DNA of 64,000 nt, taken from NCBI RefSeq assembly GCF_000013045.1, contig NC_007677.1, forward strand, positions 496,001 through 560,000, in the 5' to 3' direction. The position numbers were made by a program, and so were the translations under genes. Under the pieces are notes generated by a model, which worked only from the letters and a program-made list of their open reading frames with translations, was not told the DNA's origin and did no database searches. Shown in pieces: positions 51,763-60,678 of this stretch (positions within the stretch are counted from its first letter, which is position 1; each line of letters begins with the position of its first letter). This DNA comes from Salinibacter ruber DSM 13855 (lineage in GTDB: Bacteria; Bacteroidota; Rhodothermia; Rhodothermales; Salinibacteraceae).

Positions 51763-52500
51763 ATGCGTGTCTTTTGGATTGCCGGGGCCGTTGTGCTCCT
51801 CGACCAGGCCACCAAGGCGACGGTCCTCCAGTTCATGTACCGCGAGCAGTCCATTCCTCTCCTCGGGGACTGGCTGCGGCTGACCTTCACGGAGAACCCG
51901 GGCATGGCGTTCGGCATCACGATCGGCCCGCCCGGGACCGTAACCGTCCTCTCCCTCCTGGCCACCATGCTGGTCGGGGCGTACATCTATCAGGTGCGCA
52001 ACGACTACGCGCCCTACCGCTGGAGCCTGGCCTTCATTCTGGGCGGGGCGCTCGGCAACATCATCGACCGCGTCTTCTACGGCGTGCTGCTCGACTACGG
52101 CCCGTACTTCACCGGGCGCGTGGTCGACTTCATTCACGTGAGCCTCTGGCAGGGCTTCATCCCTCGGATCATTCCGGTCTTCGGGGGGGCGTACATGGAG
52201 CTGTTTCCCATCTGGAACGTGGCCGACATGTCGATTGTCGTCGGGGTGGTCGGGGTCATGGTCTTCCACCAGGCCTTCCACGAGCGCCGGATTGCGAAAC
52301 GCCGGGCCGCACGCGCCGACGGGCGGACGTGGCGGCGCCCCGCGGCGGTCTTCTCGGACCTGGACCTGGAGGCGCCCCCCCCGGCCCCGTCGGCCCTGAC
52401 GCAGCCGGACGCCCCCGCATCGCGCGGGAAGGCGGCCTCCGGAAGCGGCGCGGCGTCGGCCTCCGCCCGGTCGTCGGCCGTCTCGGAGCCGCACCCCTAG
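51763..52500 (+). CDS. lspA: Lipoprotein signal peptidase with a C-terminal extension
   Basis: The enzyme has 245 residues, against about 160-170 for typical LspA. It cleaves lipoprotein signal peptides in the inner membrane. The N-terminal helix has VVLLDQATKATV (about 11-22), and the catalytic Asp residues are in GGALGNIIDRVFYG (about 108) and PIWNVADMSIVVG (about 152). Four transmembrane helices are predicted. After about residue 170 a hydrophilic tail of some 70 residues follows, first basic (RRIAKRRAARADGRTWRR), then Pro/Ala/Ser-rich. It lies between nadE (64 bp) and lepA (158 bp). Several lipoproteins in this window would be its substrates. Confidence 0.94.
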   Translation: MRVFWIAGAVVLLDQATKATVLQFMYREQSIPLLGDWLRLTFTENPGMAFGITIGPPGTVTVLSLLATMLVGAYIYQVRNDYAPYRWSLAFILGGALGNIIDRVFYGVLLDYGPYFTGRVVDFIHVSLWQGFIPRIIPVFGGAYMELFPIWNVADMSIVVGVVGVMVFHQAFHERRIAKRRAARADGRTWRRPAAVFSDLDLEAPPPAPSALTQPDAPASRGKAASGSGAASASARSSAVSEPHP

Positions 52501-52657
52501 CCGCTGCGGCGAGCGGGACGGGCGCCCCGTCGTGCAACGCGAGGAACGGTGGCCCGTTATACGCCCCGTGAATTGAGGGCCCGGCCGGACGCAACCCACC
52601 GGTCCGGCCGCCCCGCGGCCCTTCACTGGACGCCCATCCGATGGCCTTTCGTGCCTC

Positions 52658-54472
52658 ATGCCTGACCTTTCGACGATCCGCAACTTCTGCATCATCGCGC
52701 ACATCGACCACGGGAAGAGCACCCTGGCCGATCGGCTCCTGGAGCGCACCGGGACCATCACCGAGCGCGAGATGAAGGAGCAGACGCTCGACGACATGGA
52801 CCTGGAGCGCGAGCGGGGCATCACCATCAAGAGCCACGCCGTGCGAATGGCGCACACGGCCCCGGACGGGCAGGAGTACACGCTTAACCTCATCGACACG
52901 CCCGGGCACGTCGACTTCACCTACGAGGTGAGCCGCGCGCTGAAGGCCTGTGAGGGGGCGATCCTGCTGGTCGACGCGGCGCAGGGCATCGAGGCGCAGA
53001 CCATCTCCAACCTGTGGCTCGCCCTGGAGCAGGACCTGGAGATCATCCCCGTCATCAACAAGATCGACCTGCCGGTGGCCCGGCCCGACGAGGTGGCACA
53101 GGCGCTGGAGGACCTGATCGGCGAGCCCGCCGAGGACATTCTCCAGATCAGCGCCAAGACGGGCGAGGGGGTCGACGAGATGCTCGATCTCATGATCGAC
53201 CGGGTGCCGCCCCCGTCCGGCGACCCGGACGCGCCGCTGCGCGCCCTCATTTTCGATTCCATCTACGACTCGTACCGCGGCTCTGTCGTCTACGCCCGCG
53301 TCTTCGACGGCACGCTGGAGGCGGGGGACACGATGGAGTTCATGTCCAACAAAAAGCAGTACGACGCCGAGGAGATGGGCATCCTGCGGATGGGGCGGCA
53401 GAAAGTCGACACGTTTACGGCGGGCGACGTGGGCTACATCATCGGCTCCATCAAGGACATCCAGGACGCGCGCGTCGGCGACACCATCACGACGGCCCAC
53501 GACCCCGCCGAGGAGCCGATTCCGGGCTTCGAGGAGGTGAAGCCCATGGTCTTCAGCGGCATCTACCCCACCGAGACCGACGACTTCGAGGAGCTGCGCG
53601 GCGCGCTCGAGAAGCTACAGCTCAACGACGCCTCGCTGACGTACCAGGCCGAAAGCTCCTCCGCCCTCGGGTACGGCTTTCGGGTGGGCTTCCTGGGCCT
53701 GCTCCACATGGAAATTATTCAGGAGCGCCTGGAGCGCGAGTTTGACCTCGACATCATCACCACGGTGCCCAACGTGGAGTACGAGGTGGAGGTCGAGGAA
53801 AAGGGGGAGCCCAAGACCGTGACGGTCGACAAGCCCGAGGACATGCCGCACTACGGCGACATTGAGGCGGTCCACGAGCCCTACGTGAAGGCCGACATCA
53901 TTACGCCGAGCGACTACATCGGCAACGTCATTGAGCTCTGCGAGAAGCGGCGCGGGGAGTATGGGAGTCAGCGCTGGCTCGACGGGCAGACGGTGAAGCT
54001 GGAGTACGAGCTGCCCCTCGCGGAGATTGTCTTCGACTTCTATGACAACCTCAAGAGCGCGAGCCGCGGCTACGCCTCGTTCGACTACGAGCTGCTGGAG
54101 TACCGCGAGAGCGACCTCGTGAAGCTAACCATCCTGATCGACGAGAAGCCGGCCGAGCCCCTGTCGACCATCGTGCACCGCGACTCGGCCCACGAGGTGG
54201 GGCGCAAGCTCGCCAAGAAGCTCAAGGACGTCATCCCCCGGCAGCTCTACGAGGTGCCCGTGCAGGCGTCGATCGGGAGCCGCATTGTGGCCCGCGAGAC
54301 GATCAAGGCGCAGCGCAAGGACGTGACGGCCAAGTGCTACGGCGGGGACGTGAGCCGCAAGAAGAAGCTGCTGGAGGAGCAGAAGGAGGGCAAGAAACGC
54401 ATGAAACAGATGGGGGAGATCGACGTCCCGCAGGAGGCCTTCCTCGCCATTCTCTCGGTGGACGAGGACTAG
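52658..54472 (+). CDS. lepA: Elongation factor 4 (LepA), ribosome-associated GTPase
   Basis: The protein has 604 residues, the normal length. GTPase motifs: G1 [13 protein letters not shown] (about 14-26), G2 [11 protein letters not shown]3 [12 protein letters not shown] (about 86), G4 [12 protein letters not shown] (about 135). EF-G-like domains II, III and V follow, with [12 protein letters not shown] and the EF4-specific C-terminal domain ([20 protein letters not shown], about 550). LepA remodels stalled or initiating ribosomes. Its location beside lspA and lepB resembles the common lepA-lepB pairing, here interrupted by one gene. Confidence 0.97.
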   Translation: MPDLSTIRNFCIIAHIDHGKSTLADRLLERTGTITEREMKEQTLDDMDLERERGITIKSHAVRMAHTAPDGQEYTLNLIDTPGHVDFTYEVSRALKACEGAILLVDAAQGIEAQTISNLWLALEQDLEIIPVINKIDLPVARPDEVAQALEDLIGEPAEDILQISAKTGEGVDEMLDLMIDRVPPPSGDPDAPLRALIFDSIYDSYRGSVVYARVFDGTLEAGDTMEFMSNKKQYDAEEMGILRMGRQKVDTFTAGDVGYIIGSIKDIQDARVGDTITTAHDPAEEPIPGFEEVKPMVFSGIYPTETDDFEELRGALEKLQLNDASLTYQAESSSALGYGFRVGFLGLLHMEIIQERLEREFDLDIITTVPNVEYEVEVEEKGEPKTVTVDKPEDMPHYGDIEAVHEPYVKADIITPSDYIGNVIELCEKRRGEYGSQRWLDGQTVKLEYELPLAEIVFDFYDNLKSASRGYASFDYELLEYRESDLVKLTILIDEKPAEPLSTIVHRDSAHEVGRKLAKKLKDVIPRQLYEVPVQASIGSRIVARETIKAQRKDVTAKCYGGDVSRKKKLLEEQKEGKKRMKQMGEIDVPQEAFLAILSVDED

Positions 54473-54558
54473 GCCCGTTTCGGCCCCGAGACGCCCGACG
54501 GCTCCCCAGGGGGGACGGAGCGCCACTCTTCTTTTCGCCCCGGCACGACGACCCGAGC

Positions 54559-55431
54559 ATGAGACATCCGCCTGGATGGCATCCGCAGGAGGCCCTTCGG
54601 TCCGGCGCCCTGTGCGCCGTCTGCGTGGTGGGATGGGCGCTTTTGACGGTAGGGGGGGTGGGGCCGGCCGCCGCCCAGACGACCGGGGGGGACGCCAGCC
54701 TCGTCGAGCGCTACCAGAACGAGCGGTACCGCGCCCTGGCGCGCCGCCACCTGCGCCAAAAGGGGACATGGCCCGCGCACCCGCCCGTGCAGCTTCCGAC
54801 CCCCACCGATTCGCTCCATCTCGTCCGCCCGTCCGTCCCGTCCCCGACGGCCCAGCTCCCATCGTTCCCCCTCGACGACGTGCGTCCGGTGCGGCACCTA
54901 GAACGAGAGTGGTTCCGGTCGCGATTTGCGGACGCCGAGTGGGCCTTCCTGGGCGGGACCGCCGACTACACCTTCCTCGACACGACCCGGACCCCGGCCC
55001 TGCGGGCACGCCTCCAGGCCGAGTTTGGGGACCCGACGCAGACGCTCGCCGACGCCCCGATCGAGGATTCGCTGGCGGGCCGGCCCCAGTTCGAATACTG
55101 GTTCGTGGTCAACGACTCCATTCCGGTACAGGTGATGGACGGGCGAGGGCCCCAGGGGCGCGGCCTCATCGTAGCGGCGGACCGGGCGTATCGGCATCGG
55201 CTGCGGGGACTGCGGGACACCCTGCTTGCTCCCCTTCAAGACGCGGGGCCGGCGCCGCACGTGGACTACTACTACGACGAGCGTCGCAGGCGGTGGTACC
55301 GCACCGGGTACGACGGCCGATCGTTCTTCCTCACCCCCATCTCGCGCGGCGCCATCGTGCCGGGGCGCCGTCCGCGTCTGGATACGACACGCACCTCAGA
55401 CGCCTCCGCGTCGTCCCCGCCATCGCCGTAA
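54559..55431 (+). CDS. Exported protein of unknown function between lepA and lepB
   Basis: The protein has 290 residues from ATG 54559. A signal-type hydrophobic stretch (LCAVCVVGWALLTVGGVG) ends at AAAQ (about residue 40). The mature protein is soluble, Arg- and Asp-rich, with paired aromatic stretches (HLEREWFRSRFADAEWAFLG, about 113; PQFEYWFVVNDSIPVQVMD, about 177) and HVDYYYDERRRRWYRTGYDG near 235. No domain recognised. It sits in line with lepA and lepB and may be co-transcribed with them. Confidence 0.65.
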   Translation: MRHPPGWHPQEALRSGALCAVCVVGWALLTVGGVGPAAAQTTGGDASLVERYQNERYRALARRHLRQKGTWPAHPPVQLPTPTDSLHLVRPSVPSPTAQLPSFPLDDVRPVRHLEREWFRSRFADAEWAFLGGTADYTFLDTTRTPALRARLQAEFGDPTQTLADAPIEDSLAGRPQFEYWFVVNDSIPVQVMDGRGPQGRGLIVAADRAYRHRLRGLRDTLLAPLQDAGPAPHVDYYYDERRRRWYRTGYDGRSFFLTPISRGAIVPGRRPRLDTTRTSDASASSPPSP

Positions 55432-55485
55432 CCGGACGGCGGGCGGGTTGAACCACACTCCACCTCATTCCACCCCCACACCAGT

Positions 55486-56664
55486 ATGTCGACCGACGAT
55501 TCGAGCCGGGACGCCGACGCGCGCAAGAGCGAGCTTCGACAATGGGGCGAGTCCCTCGTCGTGGCCGTCGTGATCGTCCTCATCGTGCGGTCGCTCCTGT
55601 TTGACCTCTTCCGCATTCCGACCCCCTCGATGGAGGAAAATCTCCTCGTGGGGGACTACCTCGTCGTCTCGAAGCTGCACTACGGGCCCCGGACGCCGGT
55701 CTCGCTGGGCATCCCGCTGACGTCCATTCACCTCCCAGGCGTCACGTTCCCGTACCACCGCCTGCCCGGGTTCTCCGAGGTGCAGCGGGGCGACCCAATC
55801 GTGTTCAACTATCCGCCGGACGACGAGCCGATCGACCGCAAGGTGCACTACGTGAAGCGGGTCATCGGCATGCCGGGCGACACCCTGTCGGTACGGGACA
55901 AGCTCGTACACATCGACGGGGATCCCCTGCCCCTGGGGCGTGGCATGCAGCAGTACTGGACCGTCACCAAGAGCGACGCGCGCTACCAGATCCCACGGAG
56001 ACGCATGGAGGAGATGGGCATCAGCGAGGTGCGACGGACCAACCGCGCGGAGACGGTGCGCGTGCTGGCGACGCCCGAGGGAGCGAAGCAAATGCGCCAG
56101 CGCTCGTGGGTACGCTCCATCGAGCCCTACGTTCTGAACAGCGACGAGTACAACGACCTCATGTACCCCTCCGGGCGAGGGTACACGCCGGACAACTACG
56201 GGCCCGTTCACATTCCGGCGAAAGGGACCACCGTGAAACTCACGGACCGGAACTGGGCCCTCTACAGGCCGGTCATCGTGCGGTACGAGGGGCACGACGC
56301 GCGCCAGATGACGGACTCCACCTTTGCCATCGATGGGGCCCGCACGTCCACCTACACGTTTCAACAGGACTACTTCTTCGCGATGGGCGACAACCGGGAC
56401 AACTCGCAGGACAGCCGGTTCTGGGGCTTCGTGCCCATGGATCACGTCGTGGGCAAGGCCGTCCTCACGTACTTCTCGTGGGACCACGAGGCATGGCTCC
56501 CGCGCTTCGGGCGCATCCTGCGCCCCATTGCGGACGCCGGCGTTTTTCGTGAACAGCCGGTCATGAATGAGCTGTCCGGGGGCCAGACGGCCGGCGTTCC
56601 CCTGCCCGACTCGTCGTCAAGGGCCCGCCCGCCGGTTGTCACGGACCGGTTCCCCGCGCGCTGA
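55486..56664 (+). CDS. lepB: Signal peptidase I, with large insertion
   Basis: The enzyme has 392 residues. It cleaves Sec signal peptides outside the inner membrane. One N-terminal transmembrane helix (about 21-42) precedes the catalytic Ser48 in RIPTPSMEENLLVGDYLVVS (box B) and the catalytic Lys near 124 in DRKVHYVKRVIGMPGD (box D). Box E appears late, as FAMGDNRDNSQDSRFWG near 299. Between D and E lies an insertion of about 160 residues, far longer than in E. coli but of a kind seen in other Bacteroidota. The C-terminus is a hydrophilic tail. Confidence 0.94.
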   Translation: MSTDDSSRDADARKSELRQWGESLVVAVVIVLIVRSLLFDLFRIPTPSMEENLLVGDYLVVSKLHYGPRTPVSLGIPLTSIHLPGVTFPYHRLPGFSEVQRGDPIVFNYPPDDEPIDRKVHYVKRVIGMPGDTLSVRDKLVHIDGDPLPLGRGMQQYWTVTKSDARYQIPRRRMEEMGISEVRRTNRAETVRVLATPEGAKQMRQRSWVRSIEPYVLNSDEYNDLMYPSGRGYTPDNYGPVHIPAKGTTVKLTDRNWALYRPVIVRYEGHDARQMTDSTFAIDGARTSTYTFQQDYFFAMGDNRDNSQDSRFWGFVPMDHVVGKAVLTYFSWDHEAWLPRFGRILRPIADAGVFREQPVMNELSGGQTAGVPLPDSSSRARPPVVTDRFPAR

Positions 56665-56727
56665 GAACCGCGGGGACGGGCCTTGATGGTTTCTCCCTGC
56701 CCCGAACGTTCCGGTGTGGGGGCCCGC

Positions 56728-57705
56728 TCACCGAGAGGCACGCTGCTCCCGCAGCCGGTCCCACATTTCCTGCTGATTGGTGCCGGCCGGCACGTCGTAG
56801 GGACTGCTCGGCAGCTCCACGCGCCTCAGCACCGGGTACTGGGCCCTGTATTCGAACGGCCGCGGGGAGCCCTCCGGATCGTCGCCCACCACGAGCACCA
56901 TGGTGCCGGGCTCTATGAGCCTGCCCCGTCCGGACGACGGGCCCATGTGCCCCTTTGTCGTCTGCCAGGGCTCGGCCCAGTCGTAAATCCATTCGGCGTC
57001 GGCGTCGACGAGGCGCACGCAGCCGTGGCTCGTGGGGCCGCCCGTGGGCATCGAGTACTGGTGGATGTGGATGCCGCGGGCCGCGTGAAAGTTGAAGACC
57101 CAGCGCATCGTCCACTCCTCCCCGGGCGGACTCATCGTTGAGACCCGCTTTTTCTCCTTCCAGTTGAAGTTAAACCGGCCCGTCGGCGTGGCGGTGGAGT
57201 CGGGATTGCCGGTGTTTACGATGCCCCAGCGCGCGAGCCGGCCGTACTCGTACGCGGCGAAGGCCTGCACCGTCTTGTGGATGACGAACAGCTTCTTGAT
57301 GCGGTGGGCCTCCGGGTAGTAGCGGGGAAAGGGGGAGTAGGCCCGGAAGTCGAGGCCAAACTCGGTGGGGACGACGAGCGTGTCGCCGAGGGGCGTGTTC
57401 TCGACGGTCTGTCGGTTGAGCAGCTCGACGAGCTGGGACCGCTTGCGGCCCGTCTCGGAGCTTCCCTCCCCGATGCGCTGGTAGAACCGATCGCGGGCCA
57501 CCACGCTGTTGCCGCTCGGGTCGTCGAGCACGGCGTACTCGTAGTACACCTCCGGCAGGTCATTGAGATTGTCGGCCTGCCGGGCCAGAATGTTCTCGAT
57601 GGCGTACTGGTCGAAGTACCCCTGCGCCGCGGCCGGGGAGGATAGGCCCGTCAGGAACAGGAGCACGCCGAGACCGACGAGGAGCAACGTCCTGTGCGCG
57701 TGCAT
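56728..57705 (-). CDS. L,D-transpeptidase (YkuD domain), exported
   Basis: The protein has 325 residues with a signal peptide (LLLVGLGVLLFLTGLSSPAA, ending AAAQG). The YkuD catalytic motif HQYSMPTGGPTSHGCVRLVD (about 233-252) contains the nucleophile Cys and catalytic His. TPTGRFNFNWKEKK (about 185) is the usual substrate-loop segment. These enzymes form 3-3 peptidoglycan cross-links or attach proteins to the wall, in the periplasm. It converges with lepB and lies 81 bp upstream of the stop-side of no other gene; the potassium channel gene, on the same strand, is 82 bp upstream. Confidence 0.9.
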   Translation of the reverse strand: MHAHRTLLLVGLGVLLFLTGLSSPAAAQGYFDQYAIENILARQADNLNDLPEVYYEYAVLDDPSGNSVVARDRFYQRIGEGSSETGRKRSQLVELLNRQTVENTPLGDTLVVPTEFGLDFRAYSPFPRYYPEAHRIKKLFVIHKTVQAFAAYEYGRLARWGIVNTGNPDSTATPTGRFNFNWKEKKRVSTMSPPGEEWTMRWVFNFHAARGIHIHQYSMPTGGPTSHGCVRLVDADAEWIYDWAEPWQTTKGHMGPSSGRGRLIEPGTMVLVVGDDPEGSPRPFEYRAQYPVLRRVELPSSPYDVPAGTNQQEMWDRLREQRASR

Positions 57706-57787
57706 GGATCGGAGAGGAGCTGTGCCGAAAAGATGAGAACGTGTACCTGCGCCGGGACGGTCCGTTTCTCCACGGCGGGCCCGGCAG

Positions 57788-58837
57788 CTACGGAAGACAC
57801 ACGCGTTCGCGGAGGGCGTCGATAATCTCGGTCTCGCCCAGTACGATGAGAATGTCCCCGACGTCGATGCGCTCGGTGGGGGAGGGATTGAACGTCATGG
57901 CACCGGTGTCGGCATCGATGATGCCGATGACGATGGCGTCGAACTGCTGGCGGAAATTGCTCTCGGCCAGGGTCTGTCCGGCCAAGGGCGCGTTTTTATG
58001 AATCTGCACCTCGTCGATCTGGCGGCTCAGCGCACTGGTGTGGAGGACGCGCTCCAGAAAATCGTCGGTGTGCGGGCGCAGCACGACCTGTGCCATGCGG
58101 TCGGCGCCCACCTCGCTCGGGGCAATCACCTTGTCCGCCCCGGCGTTGCGCAGCTTGCTCCGGTTGTCGTGATCGATGGTGCGGGCCAGGACGAAGAGGT
58201 CGGGGTTCATCTCCCGGGCCGTAAGGGCCACGAAGACGTTGCTGCTGTCCTCGGGGAGGGTGAGGATCAGGCCCCGCGCCCGCTCGATCCCGGCGGCACG
58301 GAGGGTTCCCTCGTCCTCGGCGTCGCCCTGCACGTGCAGGCGCTCGGCTTCAGACAGCGAGGCGCAAATCTCCTCGTCGGTGTCGACCACCACCACCGTC
58401 TCCCCTTCCTGAATCAGGTCCTCGGTGAGTCGCTCCCCAACCCGTCCGTATCCGCAGACGACGTAGTGGCCCGAAAGCGCGTCGATTCGTTTCATGATGC
58501 GGCGTTCTCGGAGGCGGTCGCTAACGAGAAGAAGCTGGGCGGAGCGGACGGCGACGAAGCTGAGGATCCCGATGCCGGTGGTCCCGAGCCCGAAGGTAAA
58601 AAACCGACCGACATCGGACAGGGGACTCACCTCCTGAAATCCGATGGTCGAGAGGGTGATGAACGTCATGTAGAACCCGTCGGCCACCGACCACCCCTCG
58701 AGCAGGACGTAGCCCGCAGTGCCGACGGCAAACAGAAGCACCAGCGCCAGGGCCGCCAGAAAGATCTCGCGGCGGGACGGCTCCATCCGCGCCAGCCACG
58801 AAATCAGGGCCTCCCACGGGGTCCGAATGAAGGCCAT
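57788..58837 (-). CDS. Potassium channel with two TrkA-type regulatory domains
   Basis: The protein has 349 residues from ATG 58837. Two transmembrane helices (about 19-40 and 75-97) flank a pore loop with the filter FITLSTIGFQEVSPLSD (about 57-73); TIGFQE replaces the textbook TVGYGD. A TrkA-N (RCK) Rossmann domain follows (HYVVCGYGRVGERLTEDLIQ, about 123-142), then a TrkA-C domain (about 265-345). It resembles MthK-like two-helix channels gated by nucleotide or Ca2+. Potassium control is central to salt-in halophiles, though this gene alone does not show the direction of flow. Confidence 0.9.
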   Translation of the reverse strand: MAFIRTPWEALISWLARMEPSRREIFLAALALVLLFAVGTAGYVLLEGWSVADGFYMTFITLSTIGFQEVSPLSDVGRFFTFGLGTTGIGILSFVAVRSAQLLLVSDRLRERRIMKRIDALSGHYVVCGYGRVGERLTEDLIQEGETVVVVDTDEEICASLSEAERLHVQGDAEDEGTLRAAGIERARGLILTLPEDSSNVFVALTAREMNPDLFVLARTIDHDNRSKLRNAGADKVIAPSEVGADRMAQVVLRPHTDDFLERVLHTSALSRQIDEVQIHKNAPLAGQTLAESNFRQQFDAIVIGIIDADTGAMTFNPSPTERIDVGDILIVLGETEIIDALRERVCLP

Positions 58838-59041
58838 GAGACGGTCGGGCGTGAGCGTCGAGGGGGCGGGCGAGAGCAGTGGAGAGGGGGCGCCCCAGGC
58901 ATTGCGTGTGGCGTACGGCGGATTGTTTGGTTTCCTTCTTCGCGCACCGCGCGATGCTGCGCGCCACGCAACACAAAACCCGCACGACGAGTGTCCGGTG
59001 CAGAGCTGGGGCCCGCGCTGCACCGGCGGGACGCTGGCGTT

Positions 59042-59557
59042 CTAGCTCGCGGCTGGCGTGCCCAGCAGCTGGGCGTGCCACGACTCGCGGGCGGGCGCCT
59101 CGAACGCCCCCTCGCGGAGGGCACCCAGCGTGGTGAGGCTCGGGTCGAACACAGGCGTGTCCGCCGTCACGGCGCCGTCGCCGGCACGCTGTTGAAAGGT
59201 GCGGCGGGAGACGGCGGCGACGCCCCCGTCGGCGGTGCGGTACAGCACGTGCAGCGAGGGGACCCAGTCGACGTCCAGGGCCGACGCCGCGTCGTCGATC
59301 GCGTGGGCCAGGTCGTCGATGCCGCACCCAGAAATGTCGCCCCCTCCAACCGGGGCGGCGGCGACAACCAGAAACCGGTCGTCGAGAATGGTCGCGGCCC
59401 CCTCTACGGGCTGTTGGTGAGAGGTCCACCCGTCCATGAACGCCGAGAGCCGGTCGAGCAGGGCCGATTGTGTGGCGTCGTCGAGCGGCGCGGCGGTCGC
59501 GTGGATCCAGAGGCGCGCGTCGTCCGGAAGGGCGGAGAAGGCGGGCGGGTCGGCCAT
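59042..59557 (-). CDS. Conserved Bacteroidota protein of unknown function (often mislabelled ABC transporter ATPase)
   Basis: The protein has 171 residues from ATG 59557. The opening ALPDDARLWIHATAAPLDD, the FMDGWTSHQQPVEGAATIL segment and ISGCGIDDLAHAIDDAASA resemble a small Bacteroidota family whose members carry a GCSID motif. Despite the frequent database label I see no Walker A, Walker B or ABC signature, so it is not an ATPase subunit by sequence. It is cytoplasmic, with no helix or signal. It is divergent from the DoxX gene and some 200 bp upstream of the channel gene. Confidence 0.65.
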   Translation of the reverse strand: MADPPAFSALPDDARLWIHATAAPLDDATQSALLDRLSAFMDGWTSHQQPVEGAATILDDRFLVVAAAPVGGGDISGCGIDDLAHAIDDAASALDVDWVPSLHVLYRTADGGVAAVSRRTFQQRAGDGAVTADTPVFDPSLTTLGALREGAFEAPARESWHAQLLGTPAAS

Positions 59558-59788
59558 GGGGCGCAAGGGGACGGGGAAAAGAAGCGGGCGTGTCGTTCTT
59601 GTAAGCTGGACCCGGTCAGTTGTTTGTGGGGGGCACGGGGCCCCACAGGGCCGGGGGAACGAGGACGGGCCGCTCCCGTCATGTTTCTGTGAAGAAAAAG
59701 AAAAGTGAAACGCAGATGGAGGGCCGCTCACAAACACCCTCCGAGTGACGATCTGTTCGCGCCCTGCGTAAAATGCACCGTTCCAGCC

Positions 59789-60577
59789 ATGTCTCGCTAT
59801 CGTGACGTCGTCGACTGGATCAACGAGCACCGGACGGTCGCACTTGATCTCGTCCGCGTCTATCTCGGCATCGGGCTCTTCGTCCGCGGGGTGCTGTTTG
59901 CGTACGAGAGTCAGGGCGTAGGGGCCCTCGTGGACCTGTCGGCGTTTTCGTTCGCCTCGGCGGCGCTTGCCCACTACGTGACGTTCGCGCATCTGGTGGG
60001 GGGGCTCCTGCTGGCCGCGGGACTGCTCACCCGCCTTGCGGCGCTCGTGCAGATTCCCATCCTGGCCGGGGCCGTTTTTCTGGTCCACCTGGAGCAGGGC
60101 CTCCTGTCGGCCAACCAGTCCCTTGAGTTTTCGGCCCTCGTATTCGTTTTGCTTCTGATTGTGTTCGTCTTCGGGCCCGGCGAGTGGTCGGCCGACCGGT
60201 ACGTTTTTGAGCGGGAGCCGGAGCTGCAGGACGAAGCCCCGGAGCTTTGGTGGCGCGACGAAGACTTTGAGCGGAAGCCCGGTCCCGAGCCCACGGAAAA
60301 TGGGGGCGGGGTGGCCGTGGCCTCGGCATCGGCGACGAGCACGAAGGAGGTCCTCGCCGAGCGTGTGGACGAGGAGCCGTGTGCGTGCGGCCACGACCTG
60401 ACCCATCCCCGCGTGGCCGTGGAGCCCCAGTACGGATGGAGCGCGGGCTTCTTCTTCATGCTCGGGGTCTCGGCGCCCCTGCGGGAGGTCGTGTTCTACT
60501 GTGAGGAGTGCGGCACGGTGATGAAGCGCACGCGGGACCCCGAGGTCCTGCGTCGGTATCGATGGCACACCTCCTGA
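59789..60577 (+). CDS. DoxX-family membrane protein with a C-terminal cysteine-pair domain
   Basis: The protein has 262 residues from ATG 59789 (MSRYRDVVDWINEHRTVALD). Residues 15-130 look like DoxX/TQO-small-subunit-like, with four helices (for example LDLVRVYLGIGLFVRGVLFA and HLVGGLLLAAGLLTRLAALV). A linker rich in Glu/Pro/Ala (about 130-185) leads to a soluble part with EEPCACGHD (about 197) and FYCEECGTVM (about 242), two Cys pairs that could bind zinc. DoxX proteins have been linked to thiosulfate:quinone oxidoreduction and to redox membrane complexes. The fused Cys domain is unusual, and the job here is unknown. Confidence 0.75.
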   Translation: MSRYRDVVDWINEHRTVALDLVRVYLGIGLFVRGVLFAYESQGVGALVDLSAFSFASAALAHYVTFAHLVGGLLLAAGLLTRLAALVQIPILAGAVFLVHLEQGLLSANQSLEFSALVFVLLLIVFVFGPGEWSADRYVFEREPELQDEAPELWWRDEDFERKPGPEPTENGGGVAVASASATSTKEVLAERVDEEPCACGHDLTHPRVAVEPQYGWSAGFFFMLGVSAPLREVVFYCEECGTVMKRTRDPEVLRRYRWHTS

Positions 60578-60678
60578 ACCCGAAGGCCGGTCGGGCGTGG
60601 GAGGAAACGCAACGCCGCGGACACCACCCGCGGTAGACCTGGTGCCTCAACGCAAGCTCGCATCCCCCCTTCCCTTCG

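Noticed and set aside
49804-52920. A 1038-codon minus-strand open frame opposite nadE, lspA and the start of lepA
   Set aside because: It crosses several genes with clear motifs on the plus strand; the predicted protein has no signal, fold pattern or domain.
56652-56675. Hairpin overlapping the lepB stop codon as a terminator
   Set aside because: CCCCGCG and CGCGGGG can pair, but no T-run follows on either strand and the loop is 10 nt; it is not convincing between these convergent genes.
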